This document shows, piece after piece, positions 11,203 through 19,803 of a DNA stretch of 64,000 nucleotides. A program made the position numbers and the translations under genes. The DNA comes from DATGMB01 sp035293845 (GTDB lineage: Bacteria > Acidobacteriota > Terriglobia > Bryobacterales > Bryobacteraceae). The stretch is from assembly GCA_035293845.1 (NCBI GenBank), contig DATGMB010000251.1:62001-126000 (forward strand), written 5' to 3'. Every line of letters begins with the position of its first letter. Positions within the stretch are counted from its first letter, which is position 1. A model generated the notes under the pieces. That model was given only the letters and a program-made list of their open reading frames with translations. It had not been told where the DNA came from and ran no database searches.

Positions 11203-11996
11203 ACCTGAGACTCATCGGCGGAAACGGCGCAGTGGAATAGGCCGGCCAGAGCGATGAGGAGCAGCGCGGGCGCGAGCACGAGAGGATGCTGCACGATGGA
11301 CGCCAGGTCTTCTAGATCGCGCAGCATGCCACCGAGCGAGGCGAGCGGTTCCGGCACACCGAGCCCGAGCAGGCCGAGGTTGGCCTCGGCCAGCAGAAAT
11401 GCCGGAACGGTCACCAGAAACTGGGCTGCCGCAAGCTTCCACAAATGCGGCGTCACGTGGACCGCCGCGATGCGCCAGCGCGCGCAGCCGGCCGCTTCCG
11501 CGGCGAGAACGAATTCCGCCTGGCGGTGCCGGGCGACGGCGGCCATCAGGATGCGGCACGGGCCGGCCCAGCCGAGCCCTCCCAGGAGTCCGAATGTCAC
11601 CGCAACGGCAGCGGCCGGAGGCGCATCGAGCGGGAGCGCCGCGCGCGCGGCCACGAGCGCGAACAGCCAGGGCAGAGAGAGGAAGAGGTCAGCCAGCATC
11701 GCCACGGTCCGCTCCGCGGGCCTCCCGCCGAAGCCTCCGGCGAGCGCCAGCAGGAGCGCCAAGAACCCGGACAACGCGGCGGCGGCGGGCGCGCAGGCGA
11801 GCGAGAGGCGCGCGCCGAAGAGCATGCGGGAAAGGCGGTCGCGGCCCAACGGGTCCGTCCCCAGCGGAAAACGGCGCGAGGCAGGTGCGTTGGGCGCATC
11901 GCGGTACTGCTCCTGGTAAGGATGGGGCGCGACGAGCGGGGCCGCTGCGAGGAGCAGCAGCCAGGCCGCGAGCGCAGCAAGCGCGGCGCGCGGCAT
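11199..11996 (-). CDS. ABC transporter permease, DppC-like
   Basis: 265 residues, about six membrane segments. The FPLGTDPLGRDRLSRMLFGAR segment after the first membrane helix is diagnostic of DppC/OppC permeases. The cytoplasmic EAA loop that contacts the ATPase is EFVLAAEAAGCARWRI. The ATG directly follows the upstream permease stop, with no intergenic base, and its own stop overlaps the binding-protein start, so translation of the three is coupled. Confidence 0.85.
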   Translation of the reverse strand: MPRAALAALAAWLLLLAAAPLVAPHPYQEQYRDAPNAPASRRFPLGTDPLGRDRLSRMLFGARLSLACAPAAAALSGFLALLLALAGGFGGRPAERTVAMLADLFLSLPWLFALVAARAALPLDAPPAAAVAVTFGLLGGLGWAGPCRILMAAVARHRQAEFVLAAEAAGCARWRIAAVHVTPHLWKLAAAQFLVTVPAFLLAEANLGLLGLGVPEPLASLGGMLRDLEDLASIVQHPLVLAPALLLIALAGLFHCAVSADESQV

Positions 11997-12866
11997 TTAC
12001 GACTCCCTCACGGCGCGGGCCGCGTCGGACAGCAGGTTGGCGCCGGTGGTGAAGGCGGTGATCAGCAGCGTGACGTTGACCAGTACCGGAAGATCGCGGG
12101 AGAGCGCAGCCTGCCAGACCAACTGCCCGACTCCGGGCGAGCCGCAGAGCGATTCGACGGGAATCAGCGCGCCCGCCGCCATGCTGACCGAGACTCCCCC
12201 GAGCGCCGCCAATTCGGGCCACGCCGGCGCGATCACGTGGTAGCTGAGGATGCGGCCCGGCCGCAGCCCGCAGCCCGTTGCGGCGAGCACATGCGGCGCG
12301 CGGCGCGCGGCCGCGGCTACGTTGCGCGCATAGCGGAAAATGCGCGGCAGCAGAACCATCGCGAGAGCAGTGGGCGCGGCGGCCCCCAGATGGACGCACG
12401 CCAGAGCGGAAACCGCCGCGGGCACACACAGCAGCGCGGCCGCGGTCACGGCAGCGGGCCGTTCCAGCCAGCGGCTGGGGCGGAATTCGAGGACTGCGAC
12501 GGCTGCCAGCGAAACGGCCCACGCCAGGCCGAGGCCCGCGAGAGCGGAACCCACGCTCCCGGGCAGGCGCTCCCGCAGCAGCTCGTTGACCGGCCGTCCT
12601 AAAGAGACCGACCGGCCCAGGTCGCCCCGGGCCAGCCGGCCGAGGTAATCGGTGTAGTACGCGAGCACGTCCGAATGCGCGGCGCGTTCGCGGACGATTG
12701 CCTCGCGGCTCTCCGGCGCGAGCCGCGCATCGAGCAGGCGATCATCCGCGTCGAAGCCCGGCGCCAGCCGGACCAGCGCCGCTGCCAGCAGTCCGGAGGC
12801 GGCCAGCAAGCCGGCCCAGATGGCCAGGCGGCACGCCACCTGCCGGGCGAGGGATCGCGAGGTCAT
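11997..12866 (-). CDS. ABC transporter permease, DppB-like
   Basis: 289 residues, with the first membrane helix from about residue 12. It has the DppB-type periplasmic region (DYLGRLARGDLGRSVSLGRPV) and the C-terminal IPVESLCGSPGVGQLVWQAALSRD block, a variant of the usual E.....PGLG.L...A...RD. The start MTSRSLARQ was chosen because the upstream extension is Arg/Pro-rich. It is the first gene of the importer operon. Compared with standard DppB (about 310-335 residues) it is somewhat short. Confidence 0.82.
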   Translation of the reverse strand: MTSRSLARQVACRLAIWAGLLAASGLLAAALVRLAPGFDADDRLLDARLAPESREAIVRERAAHSDVLAYYTDYLGRLARGDLGRSVSLGRPVNELLRERLPGSVGSALAGLGLAWAVSLAAVAVLEFRPSRWLERPAAVTAAALLCVPAAVSALACVHLGAAAPTALAMVLLPRIFRYARNVAAAARRAPHVLAATGCGLRPGRILSYHVIAPAWPELAALGGVSVSMAAGALIPVESLCGSPGVGQLVWQAALSRDLPVLVNVTLLITAFTTGANLLSDAARAVRES

Positions 12867-13129
12867 GGGCGAGCTCCGTATGGAGGGGCCGCGCCCAAGT
12901 CCGCGGGCCGCGCGGTGAAGCGGCGCAGGCCATGGACTCGCGCCAACGCTGAAGAGGGCAGCGCGGTGGCCGAGATCGCCAGCCGCGATGCTAGGTGGCG
13001 GGCGAGAGACCGCCGGGCGCTGCGTGAGCTCCGCGCGGCGCGGCGGCTCCACCGGAACGGTGGAGGCGATGGACCTGCGCCACCGGCGCCATCACGGGAG
13101 CTCAGCGAGGTGATCATGACGCGCGGTGT

Positions 13130-14791
13130 TTACTTCTCACCCTTAATCTGGGTTGACGTCGCCGAGGGCGCGCTCATCGGGAAGCTCGCGGTGGTGCTCC
13201 AAATCGCGTGTTGTGCGGCCGCCACGCTCGAAGCCACCGCCGAGCCGGCCGCGGCGGCGATCTGGTCGCCCCACACGATCTGGTCACCCCAGACGATCTG
13301 GTCGCCCCACACGATCTGATCGCCCCACACGATCTGATCGCCCCAGACAAGCTGATCGCCCCATACGATCTGATCGGCGTTGACCATCGAAATCGTGCCG
13401 TTGTTGAAGACCGCGACGGGTGACACTGCGATCCCATTCGCCACCGTCGTGTTGTTCATGGCCGCGCCGATATCGAGATATCCCGCGCCCACCGTGAACG
13501 CATCGTAGTAGGAAACGAAGCTCTGGCCGGTGCCCGGATCGGTCGCGATGCTCGAGGCCGGAAACGTCTTGCTGGAGGTCAGCATCAGGCGGGCCTTGAT
13601 CTGGTCCGGCGTGAGGCTCGGGTACTGCTGCAGCAGGATGGCGGCCGCGCCCGCGACGACGGGTGTTGCCATGCTGGTGCCGTTCAGTATGAAATACGCG
13701 GGCTGCGAGCCGGCGGGGCCGCCGTAGGCGGCAGGCGAGACCTGGTTGGCGGGATACGCGAGATCGAGCGTGCTGCCCGGAACACGCAGCGATGTGATCT
13801 GGTTGCCGGGCGCCACGAGGTCCGGCTTGACGAAGTGATCGATCAGCGTCGGGCCCTTGGAGCTGTAGCTGGCGATGAGGTCATCGCCGCGCTGCGGCGT
13901 GCCTTCGGTCTTCATCGCGCCGACGGTGATCGCGAAGGGATCGTTGCCGGGCGCGGTGATGGTGCCGTAGCCGCCGGTGACGGCGTAGTCATCGCGGCCT
14001 TCGTTGCCGGCCGCCACCACCACCGTGATGCCGGCTTTCCATGCCTGCTCCACGGCCTGGCAGAGCGGATCGAGAGAGAAGCTCTCATAGATCGGCCGGC
14101 CCAGAGACAGATTGATCACCCGGATGTTGTAGACGGGCGCCAGTTCGATGGCGGTATCGATGGCGGAGATGATGGCGTCATCCTGGCCGCTGCCCGTCTC
14201 ATCGAGGACGCGCAGGTTGACCAGATTCACGCCGGGCGCGATGCCGCGATAGCGGCCGTTGGAGTTGGCACCCGAACCGCCCACGATGCCGGCGACGTGG
14301 GTGCCGTGGCCGTAAAGGTCGCGGGTGACTCCTTCGCCGGTGAAGTCCTGGCTGTAGACGACGCGCCCGGAGAGATCGGCATTGCTGCTATCGATGCCGC
14401 TATCGATGACGGCGACACCGATGCCCTGGCCGGTGAGACCGGCCTGGAAAGCCAGCGTCGAGCCGACGGTGGCGGCGGTGAGGTCCAGATGGCGGGTGAC
14501 GGTGCGGACCGGGGTCACGTACTTGACGAAGGGCAGGGCCGCGACGGGTTCAACGAGCCCCGCCGGCAGAGTCACCTCAACGAGTGCCGGGAAATGACGG
14601 TACTGCCGCGTAATCGTCGCTCCGCCGCTCTGCATCACGCTCAGGGTGACGGGCGTCGGCGGAGTGTTCAGTTGGATGATGACCTTAACGGGAGCCAGCG
14701 GGTTGGTCACCTGGAAATCCGGTGAAACCGTGCCGGCAAAAGCGCAGGTCGCAAGAAACGCACAAGAAGTCAGTGGAAGCAGCTTTTTCAT
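13130..14791 (-). CDS. secreted S8 (subtilisin-like) serine peptidase with WGDQ repeat tail
   Basis: 553 residues. The signal peptide (MKKLLPLTSCAFLATCAFAG) is followed by a short propeptide-like region. The catalytic triad is complete: Asp130 in VIDSGID, His162 in GHGTHVAG and Ser373 in GTSMATP; the oxyanion Asn lies in VAAGNEG. After the catalytic domain, residues about 470-510 consist of WGDQIV hexapeptides repeated seven times, then an Ala-rich C-terminus. The repeat is unlikely to be part of the protease fold and may act in surface attachment or assembly. The gene lies 60 bases downstream of the c-di-GMP enzyme gene, on the same strand. Confidence 0.9.
   Translation of the reverse strand: MKKLLPLTSCAFLATCAFAGTVSPDFQVTNPLAPVKVIIQLNTPPTPVTLSVMQSGGATITRQYRHFPALVEVTLPAGLVEPVAALPFVKYVTPVRTVTRHLDLTAATVGSTLAFQAGLTGQGIGVAVIDSGIDSSNADLSGRVVYSQDFTGEGVTRDLYGHGTHVAGIVGGSGANSNGRYRGIAPGVNLVNLRVLDETGSGQDDAIISAIDTAIELAPVYNIRVINLSLGRPIYESFSLDPLCQAVEQAWKAGITVVVAAGNEGRDDYAVTGGYGTITAPGNDPFAITVGAMKTEGTPQRGDDLIASYSSKGPTLIDHFVKPDLVAPGNQITSLRVPGSTLDLAYPANQVSPAAYGGPAGSQPAYFILNGTSMATPVVAGAAAILLQQYPSLTPDQIKARLMLTSSKTFPASSIATDPGTGQSFVSYYDAFTVGAGYLDIGAAMNNTTVANGIAVSPVAVFNNGTISMVNADQIVWGDQLVWGDQIVWGDQIVWGDQIVWGDQIVWGDQIAAAAGSAVASSVAAAQHAIWSTTASFPMSAPSATSTQIKGEK
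13259..13384 (-). repeat. 18-bp tandem repeat encoding WGDQIV units
   Basis: Six near-identical 18-base units run from 13259 to 13366, each of the form GATCTGRTCGCCCCASAC on the plus strand, with a diverged seventh to 13384. Because the unit is a multiple of three, copy-number change would keep the protease frame. Confidence 0.92.
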
Positions 14792-14851
14792 TCAAAACCT
14801 CGCGGCCTGGAAATGCACCCGGAGCGCCAGAGTTAAGTGCTTTGTCTGGAA

Positions 14852-17314
14852 TCAGGGGCGCTCCGCGCGCCGGGACAACCTGTCCTCCGGGGACAATTTG
14901 TCCCCTGCCGCGACCGAACGTGCCAGCGCCGCCAGGTCCGCCGCCGCGGCGCCCCCGCCCGCGCCTTTGTGCTCCTGCTTGGCCAGGTACATGCGCCGGT
15001 CCGCTTCGGCGAGCAGCCCCTCGGCATCCTGGCCGTGCTCCGGGCAAAAGGCGGCGCCGATGCTGATGTTCAGCAGGCGCTCGCCGCAGACGGATTCGCC
15101 CGCTTCTACTACGACTCTTTCGAGCATCTGTTGTTTGGCGGCGAGATCCTGCGGCGCGAGGCCGGGCAGCACCAGCACGAATTCGTCGCCGCCCATGCGC
15201 GCGACGTAATCGTATTCGCGGCAGCACTCGCGCAGCCCGGCGGCGACGAGCTTGAGGACGCGGTTTCCCTCCAGGTGCCCGAAACGGTCGTTGATCTGCT
15301 TGAAGCCGTCCAGATCGCAGACGAGCACCGCCAGGCGCTCCGAGTTCCGCCGGGCGCGGGAAAGCTCGGCGTCCAGGTGCAGGAACAGCGAGCGGGCGTT
15401 GGGGAGCGAAGTGAGCGCGTCGGTGGTGGCGGAGATCGCCGCCTGGCGGAATTTGAGCGCGTTTTCGATGGTGAGCGAGACCTTGGGATTGATCGCCAGC
15501 AGAACGCGCAGATGGTCATTCGTGAAAGCGTCCTTTTCCATGTGGTAGAGCGCGAGCACGCCGAGCACTCCCGAGGCGTTTTCGAGCGGCGCCGCGAGGG
15601 CTGAGCGCAGGCTGCTGAACTTGGCCGGATCGTTCAGGTAACCGGGTTCGACCGAGGGGTTGCCGTTGAGGATCGGCTTGCGCGTTTCCGCCACCCAGCC
15701 GGAAAGCCCCTGCCCGACCGGAATCTCGAGCGAGGAGAACAGCCGGAAGTTCTCGCCGCTGACGTATTCGGGGACGAGCGTGGCCTCGCGCAGTACGTAC
15801 ACGGCGATGGCGTCGTACGGGATGAGGCGCTGCAGGCGGCTGTCGAGCACGGAGAGCGTCTCGTGCAGGTTGAGCGAGCTGCCGAGATCCTGCGTCAGCT
15901 CGTAGAGCGTCTGGGCTTCCTGCCGCGCCGCGGCGATCGAGCTGAGAAATTCGGGTTGCTGCAGTTCGGGCTGCTGTAATCCCGCTGCCGGCGCATCGCC
16001 GCGGGTCACGCGGAGGTCCTTGGAGAGCCGGTGGACCGGCGAGCCGCTGGCCCACGCCAGCTTCTCCCATTCGCGGTAATTTTCGGCCAACAGCCGGACC
16101 AGCGCCGGGTCGAAGCTGATGCCGGCTTCCGCCTGCACCGCCGCCAGCGCTTCATCGAGCGGTAGCGCGCGGCGGTATTGGCGGTCCGAGGCCAGGGCAT
16201 CGAAGCAGTCGACCAACGCCAGGACGCGCGCCCCGAGCGGAATCTCTTCGCCCTTTAAACCGTCCGGGTATCCCGTGCCGTTCCACTTCTCGTGATGCGC
16301 GCGCACGACCGGCACCACATCGTACGGAAACTGTACACGGGCCAGAATCTCCGCGCCGACGACCGGGTGAATCTTCATTTTTTCGAATTCTTCCGGCGTG
16401 AGCTTGCCGGGCTTCGAGATGATGTGTTCGGGAACCGCCAGCTTGCCGATATCGTGCAGGATCGAGGCGGCATGGAGCGCCTGCAATCCGGCGGCATCGA
16501 GGCCTGCTTTCTTTCCGAGCTCGACGGCGTAGACCTGGACGCGCTGCAGGTGCTCGTGGGTGGTTTCGTCCTTGGCTTCGATCGCGAGGGCCAGGGCCTC
16601 GATGGTGCGGAGATGGAGGGCCGCGATCTCTTCGGCGTGCTGCTTTTCCGATTCCAGCCGGCCGAGGTAGAGTCGATAGGAGCGGAAGATGATGTAGACC
16701 ACCGGCAGACCGAGAAAGACCATCTGCCAGCCCACCGCCTGGTTGCAGGCATGCGTCACCGCGGCGATGCCGCCGCCCACCAGGTAATAGGGGAAGGACC
16801 AGAAATAGCACTCTTTCCAGACCCGGCGCAGACTGCCCTGCTGCGTGAGCGCGACGACTCCGGCAACCGTGAGGGTATTGGTCAGGAAATAGGCGATCGC
16901 CGCCAGCGCCACCCGCACGGCCAGCAGCTGTCCGCGGTTGGGGATCACGTGGTATACGCCATAGCCCGCCGATACCGCCAGCGCCATGCCGGCCATGTTG
17001 AAGGCAAGCTGCACCGGCCGGGTTTGCGTTTTGGTTCGCCAGAGGGATTGCACGGCCGTGGCCACGCAGGCCAGCAGCATGGTCTCCGCGTAGCCGAACT
17101 CCATCAGGCTCAGCACGACGAAGACGTAGCCGACCGACAGCGTGCTGAGGATTCCCGGCAGGTTCACCTTGAGCGCGGAGGCCACCGCCGCCACGGCCAA
17201 CTGGCAGAGATAGTGCGCCGGGTCCGGGCAGCGGAAGCCGCGCAGGGCGTAGGCGAAGCAGCCGAATCCAGCGATCAGCACGAAGGCGATATAGATTCGG
17301 GCGCGGAGCGGCAT
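14852..17314 (-). CDS. membrane-anchored HD-GYP / GAF / GGDEF c-di-GMP enzyme
   Basis: 820 residues in four parts. Residues 1-215 hold about six membrane helices of no named sensor family. A short helical linker follows. The HD-GYP phosphodiesterase domain spans about 235-420, with HDIGK at 287-291, HHEKWNGTGYPDG at 340-352 and the trailing LVDCFDAL. A GAF domain lies at about 475-620. The GGDEF domain at about 630-780 has an intact GGDEF (708-712) and an RxxD inhibitory site (REYD) five residues ahead. All catalytic motifs for both making and degrading c-di-GMP are present, so net activity cannot be predicted. The start MPLRARIYIA puts the first helix at the N-terminus. It is divergent from the sigma-54 activator, 88 bases away. 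Confidence 0.88.
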   Translation of the reverse strand: MPLRARIYIAFVLIAGFGCFAYALRGFRCPDPAHYLCQLAVAAVASALKVNLPGILSTLSVGYVFVVLSLMEFGYAETMLLACVATAVQSLWRTKTQTRPVQLAFNMAGMALAVSAGYGVYHVIPNRGQLLAVRVALAAIAYFLTNTLTVAGVVALTQQGSLRRVWKECYFWSFPYYLVGGGIAAVTHACNQAVGWQMVFLGLPVVYIIFRSYRLYLGRLESEKQHAEEIAALHLRTIEALALAIEAKDETTHEHLQRVQVYAVELGKKAGLDAAGLQALHAASILHDIGKLAVPEHIISKPGKLTPEEFEKMKIHPVVGAEILARVQFPYDVVPVVRAHHEKWNGTGYPDGLKGEEIPLGARVLALVDCFDALASDRQYRRALPLDEALAAVQAEAGISFDPALVRLLAENYREWEKLAWASGSPVHRLSKDLRVTRGDAPAAGLQQPELQQPEFLSSIAAARQEAQTLYELTQDLGSSLNLHETLSVLDSRLQRLIPYDAIAVYVLREATLVPEYVSGENFRLFSSLEIPVGQGLSGWVAETRKPILNGNPSVEPGYLNDPAKFSSLRSALAAPLENASGVLGVLALYHMEKDAFTNDHLRVLLAINPKVSLTIENALKFRQAAISATTDALTSLPNARSLFLHLDAELSRARRNSERLAVLVCDLDGFKQINDRFGHLEGNRVLKLVAAGLRECCREYDYVARMGGDEFVLVLPGLAPQDLAAKQQMLERVVVEAGESVCGERLLNISIGAAFCPEHGQDAEGLLAEADRRMYLAKQEHKGAGGGAAAADLAALARSVAAGDKLSPEDRLSRRAERP

Positions 17315-17402
17315 AGCAACAGAACCGTCAATTCCGCTTATCGGCCCTTCCCCGTCAAGCTTACAGCTCTCGCGCCGATGAGTTATCCGAGGAGACGCGC
17401 GA

Positions 17403-18380
17403 ATGCCCGCCGAGCGGCACGTGTTTTTGGGAATGCCTGTCGTGGTCGCCAGCCCGGCGATGCGGCGCACGCTCGAGCTGGTGCGGCGCGTGGCGCGCTC
17501 TCCGGTGGCGGTGCTCATCACGGGCGAAACGGGCAGCGGCAAAGAGCTGGTGGCGCGCGCGGTTCACCACTTTTCGCTGCGCTGCTCGAAGCCCTGGGTC
17601 GATATCAACTGCGGCGCCCTGCCCGACCAGCTCATGGAGAGCGAGCTGTTCGGGCACGAGCGCGGCGCGTTCAGCGGGGCCGACAGCGCCAAGCCCGGCA
17701 TGTTCGAGCTGGCGCACACCGGCAGTTTGTTCCTGGATGAGATCGCGGAACTCGATCCACGGATGCAGGTCAAGCTGCTGCGCGTCCTCGATGGCGTCCC
17801 CTACTACCGCCTCGGCGGGCGGAAGAAGATCCAGGTGGATGTGCGGATCATCGCGGCGACCAACCAGGATCTCGAGCAGGCGGTGGCGGGGGGGCGATTT
17901 CGCTCGGACCTGCTGCACCGCCTGGCGGAGTACCAGATTGCGGTTCCCCCGCTGCGCGAGCGCCTGGAAGATATCGGCGCGCTGGCGGAGCACTTCCTGG
18001 CGCAGCATTCCGAGCAGGCCGCCTTCTCGCGCGAGGCGCTGGCGGCACTGCGGCGATACCCGTGGCCGGGGAACATCCGGGAGTTGCGCAACGCGGTGGT
18101 GCATGCCGTGGTCTCCGCGCGCCAGTACGAGATCCAGGTGGAGGACTTGCCGGAGCGGGTTCGCGGGCGGCGCGCCGCTACGTTGCCGGAACGCGGTCTG
18201 TGTCTCGAAGGCCTGGAGCGCGAGGCGATTCTTACGGCGCTCGCCCAAACCGAAGGCCACCACCGGAAGGCGGCCGATTTGCTCGGCATCTCCCGCCGTA
18301 CGCTGAGCCGCAAACTCCGCAGCTACCGCCAGGAGATGAAGCAGGGCTTTAGGGCGGAGCTGGCCGGTGCGGTGCAGTAG
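17403..18380 (+). CDS. sigma-54-dependent transcriptional activator lacking a sensory domain
   Basis: 325 residues, essentially a bare AAA+ domain plus a Fis-type helix-turn-helix. Walker A is GETGSGKE (41-48), the sigma-54 contact loop is GAFSGA (88-93), Walker B is GSLFLDEIAEL (about 107-117) and the arginine-finger region is FRSDLLHRL. The C-terminus has the Fis HTH (HHRKAADLLGISRRTLSRKLR). There is no receiver, GAF or PAS domain ahead of the AAA+ part, so regulation must come from a partner protein, expression level or a ligand bound by AAA+ itself. The usual GAFTGA loop has Ser in place of Thr. A good sigma-54 promoter lies 70 bases downstream. Confidence 0.9.
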   Translation: MPAERHVFLGMPVVVASPAMRRTLELVRRVARSPVAVLITGETGSGKELVARAVHHFSLRCSKPWVDINCGALPDQLMESELFGHERGAFSGADSAKPGMFELAHTGSLFLDEIAELDPRMQVKLLRVLDGVPYYRLGGRKKIQVDVRIIAATNQDLEQAVAGGRFRSDLLHRLAEYQIAVPPLRERLEDIGALAEHFLAQHSEQAAFSREALAALRRYPWPGNIRELRNAVVHAVVSARQYEIQVEDLPERVRGRRAATLPERGLCLEGLEREAILTALAQTEGHHRKAADLLGISRRTLSRKLRSYRQEMKQGFRAELAGAVQ

Positions 18381-18448
18381 TTCCGGAGAGCACGTCCGCG
18401 TCCGTCTCCTCGTGCGCAAGAGCCCCGAATCGCCGTTTTTGTCCGGTT

Positions 18449-18464
18449 TGGCACGCCGGGTGCA
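18449..18464 (+). promoter_or_regulatory. sigma-54 (-24/-12) promoter
   Basis: TGGCACGCCGGGTGCA matches the TGGCACG-N4-TTGCA consensus at every position but one (GTGCA for TTGCA). The invariant GG (18450-18451) and GC (18462-18463) have the exact required spacing. Transcription should begin near 18475, giving a short leader with GGAGG before the ATG at 18490. Confidence 0.75.
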
Positions 18465-18489
18465 CATCCTTTGCTTGGAGGTGTTCGTC

Positions 18490-19047
18490 ATGGCGGACGA
18501 CGTCATTCGAGATGTTCCTACGCGCTTCCCCACCATGGGTGCGCGCTTGGGCGAACGCTTTGTTTTGAGCCGGGTCTCGTGGGGCGCGATTTGGGCCGGG
18601 ACCATGGTGACCTTGGGTCTGGTGGCCTTATTCCTTACGTTCGGCATCTTCATCAACGCGTTGATTGGGGGATCCACGGTCTGGTCCGCGATCTGGTACC
18701 TGGTGACCATGGGCGCGTCGTTCTACGCCGGCGCGTGGTGCGCCGCGCGGATGTGCGATTCGCCGGGCGCGGGGCGGATGCACGGCATCACGACCTGGGG
18801 GCTGGGGACGCTGGCGACGGTGATCCTGTTCGGCGCGCTGGACTTGCTGATTCTTTCGATTATCCGGGCGAGCGGCGGGTTTCTGACCCTGAACTTACCC
18901 GGCGTGTGGGCAGGCCTGATCTGGGGCGGCGTGATGCTGAGCCTGATCTGTGCTTATATCGGCGGCGGCGCTGGTGTGCCGAAGGCGCCGCGAGCGACGG
19001 CCGTCGAGCCGGAAACGGGTACAACGCCTTTGCGGCGAGCCGGATAG
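18490..19047 (+). CDS. four-helix membrane protein, unknown function
   Basis: 185 residues. A short polar N-terminus is followed by four or five hydrophobic segments (the first from VSWGAIWAGTMVTLGLVALF) and a polar 30-residue C-terminus. The GAIWAGT motif in the first segment recurs in small membrane proteins of soil bacteria, but no function is known. A clear GGAGG ribosome binding site precedes this ATG and rules out upstream starts. It lies just behind a sigma-54 promoter and a sigma-54 activator, so it is the likely target of that activator. Confidence 0.8.
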   Translation: MADDVIRDVPTRFPTMGARLGERFVLSRVSWGAIWAGTMVTLGLVALFLTFGIFINALIGGSTVWSAIWYLVTMGASFYAGAWCAARMCDSPGAGRMHGITTWGLGTLATVILFGALDLLILSIIRASGGFLTLNLPGVWAGLIWGGVMLSLICAYIGGGAGVPKAPRATAVEPETGTTPLRRAG

Positions 19048-19087
19048 CGGCTTCCAATCAGCCCAGCGGGCGTCTGTGAGGGCGACC

Positions 19088-19177
19088 TGGCGGAGGAAGA
19101 GGGATTCGAACCCCCGAGCGACTCGCGCCGCTAACGGTTTTCAAGACCGCCGGTTTCAACCGCTCACCCATTCCTCC
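19088..19177 (-). tRNA. tRNA-Ser (anticodon TGA), CCA encoded
   Basis: The minus strand folds as a class II tRNA: acceptor GGAGGAA/TTCCTCC, D-arm GGTGAGCGGTTGAAACC, anticodon loop CTTGAAA with TGA (complement at 19141-19143), a long variable arm (about 19114-19133), and T-arm GGGTTCGAATCCC. The discriminator is G and the CCA end is encoded (19088-19090). The long variable arm and TGA anticodon identify serine. Its 5' end lies 11 bases after the stop of the DUF421 gene, suggesting co-transcription. Confidence 0.96.
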
Positions 19178-19188
19178 GCTCTCATATA

Positions 19189-19803
19189 TTATAGGTTGCC
19201 CCCGGCTTCGGCGCCGCTGCGATCGAGCAGGAGATCCAGTTTCGCGCGGAGATCCTGGAGCGCCTGCATTACGGCTTGGTGCTCCACCTCGTCCTGGGGC
19301 GGCATTTTGCGCTTGATGTAAAAGGTTCCACCCGGTTCGAGGACGCAGCGTTCCACCTCGCTGAGGCTGTCGAAACCCTGGCGGTGGAGGACGGTCATCA
19401 GTTCTGCGCGCGTCAGCAGCTCGCGCGCCATCGCCTTCTTGATGATGTGCCCGTGCTCGATCAGGACGGTCGGTTTGCCTTCGAAGAGCTGGTCGAGGCG
19501 GCGATGGCGGAAAAGAAAGCGGACGACGAGGTAGTTGGCCGCAAGCAGCGCCAGCGCACCGATGAGTCCGCCTGTCAGCGAATTGTCGTTGCCGATAATG
19601 GCGTTCTGAACGGTATTGCTGAGGCTGAGCAGCACCACCAGGTCGAAGGGGTTGAGCTGGGCCAGCTCGCGCTTGCCGAAGACGCGAAGCGCCACCACGA
19701 GAAAAACATAGACCAGAACGGGCCGCAGCACCTTTTCCGCGAGCGGCGCTCCCATCACGAAGACATCCTTCCACATTTCGTTCGAACCCAGCCAACCAGC
19801 CAT
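19189..19803 (-). CDS. DUF421 (YetF-like) membrane protein
   Basis: 204 residues. Two or three membrane helices at the N-terminus surround the family motif VALRVFGKRELAQLNPFDLVVLLSLSN, and a soluble alpha/beta DUF421 domain follows (KPTVLIEHGHIIKKAM, then LMTVLHRQGF and VERCVLEPGGTFYI). Bacillus YetF relatives affect spore or envelope properties; no reaction is known. The start MAGWLGSNEMW follows a GAGAGGAG ribosome binding site. A tRNA-Ser gene follows directly. Confidence 0.9.
   Translation of the reverse strand: MAGWLGSNEMWKDVFVMGAPLAEKVLRPVLVYVFLVVALRVFGKRELAQLNPFDLVVLLSLSNTVQNAIIGNDNSLTGGLIGALALLAANYLVVRFLFRHRRLDQLFEGKPTVLIEHGHIIKKAMARELLTRAELMTVLHRQGFDSLSEVERCVLEPGGTFYIKRKMPPQDEVEHQAVMQALQDLRAKLDLLLDRSGAEAGGNL

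Noticed and set aside
13259..13384. Repeat array considered as CRISPR
   Set aside because: Units are 18 bases with no spacers and lie in frame in a protease gene.
17361..18710. 449-codon minus-strand frame opposite the sigma-54 activator
   Set aside because: Shadow frame; the plus strand has complete Walker A, GAFSGA and Walker B motifs.
19771..19790. CGTTCGAACCC word inside the DUF421 gene as a tRNA T-arm
   Set aside because: No acceptor, D or anticodon stem can be built around it.
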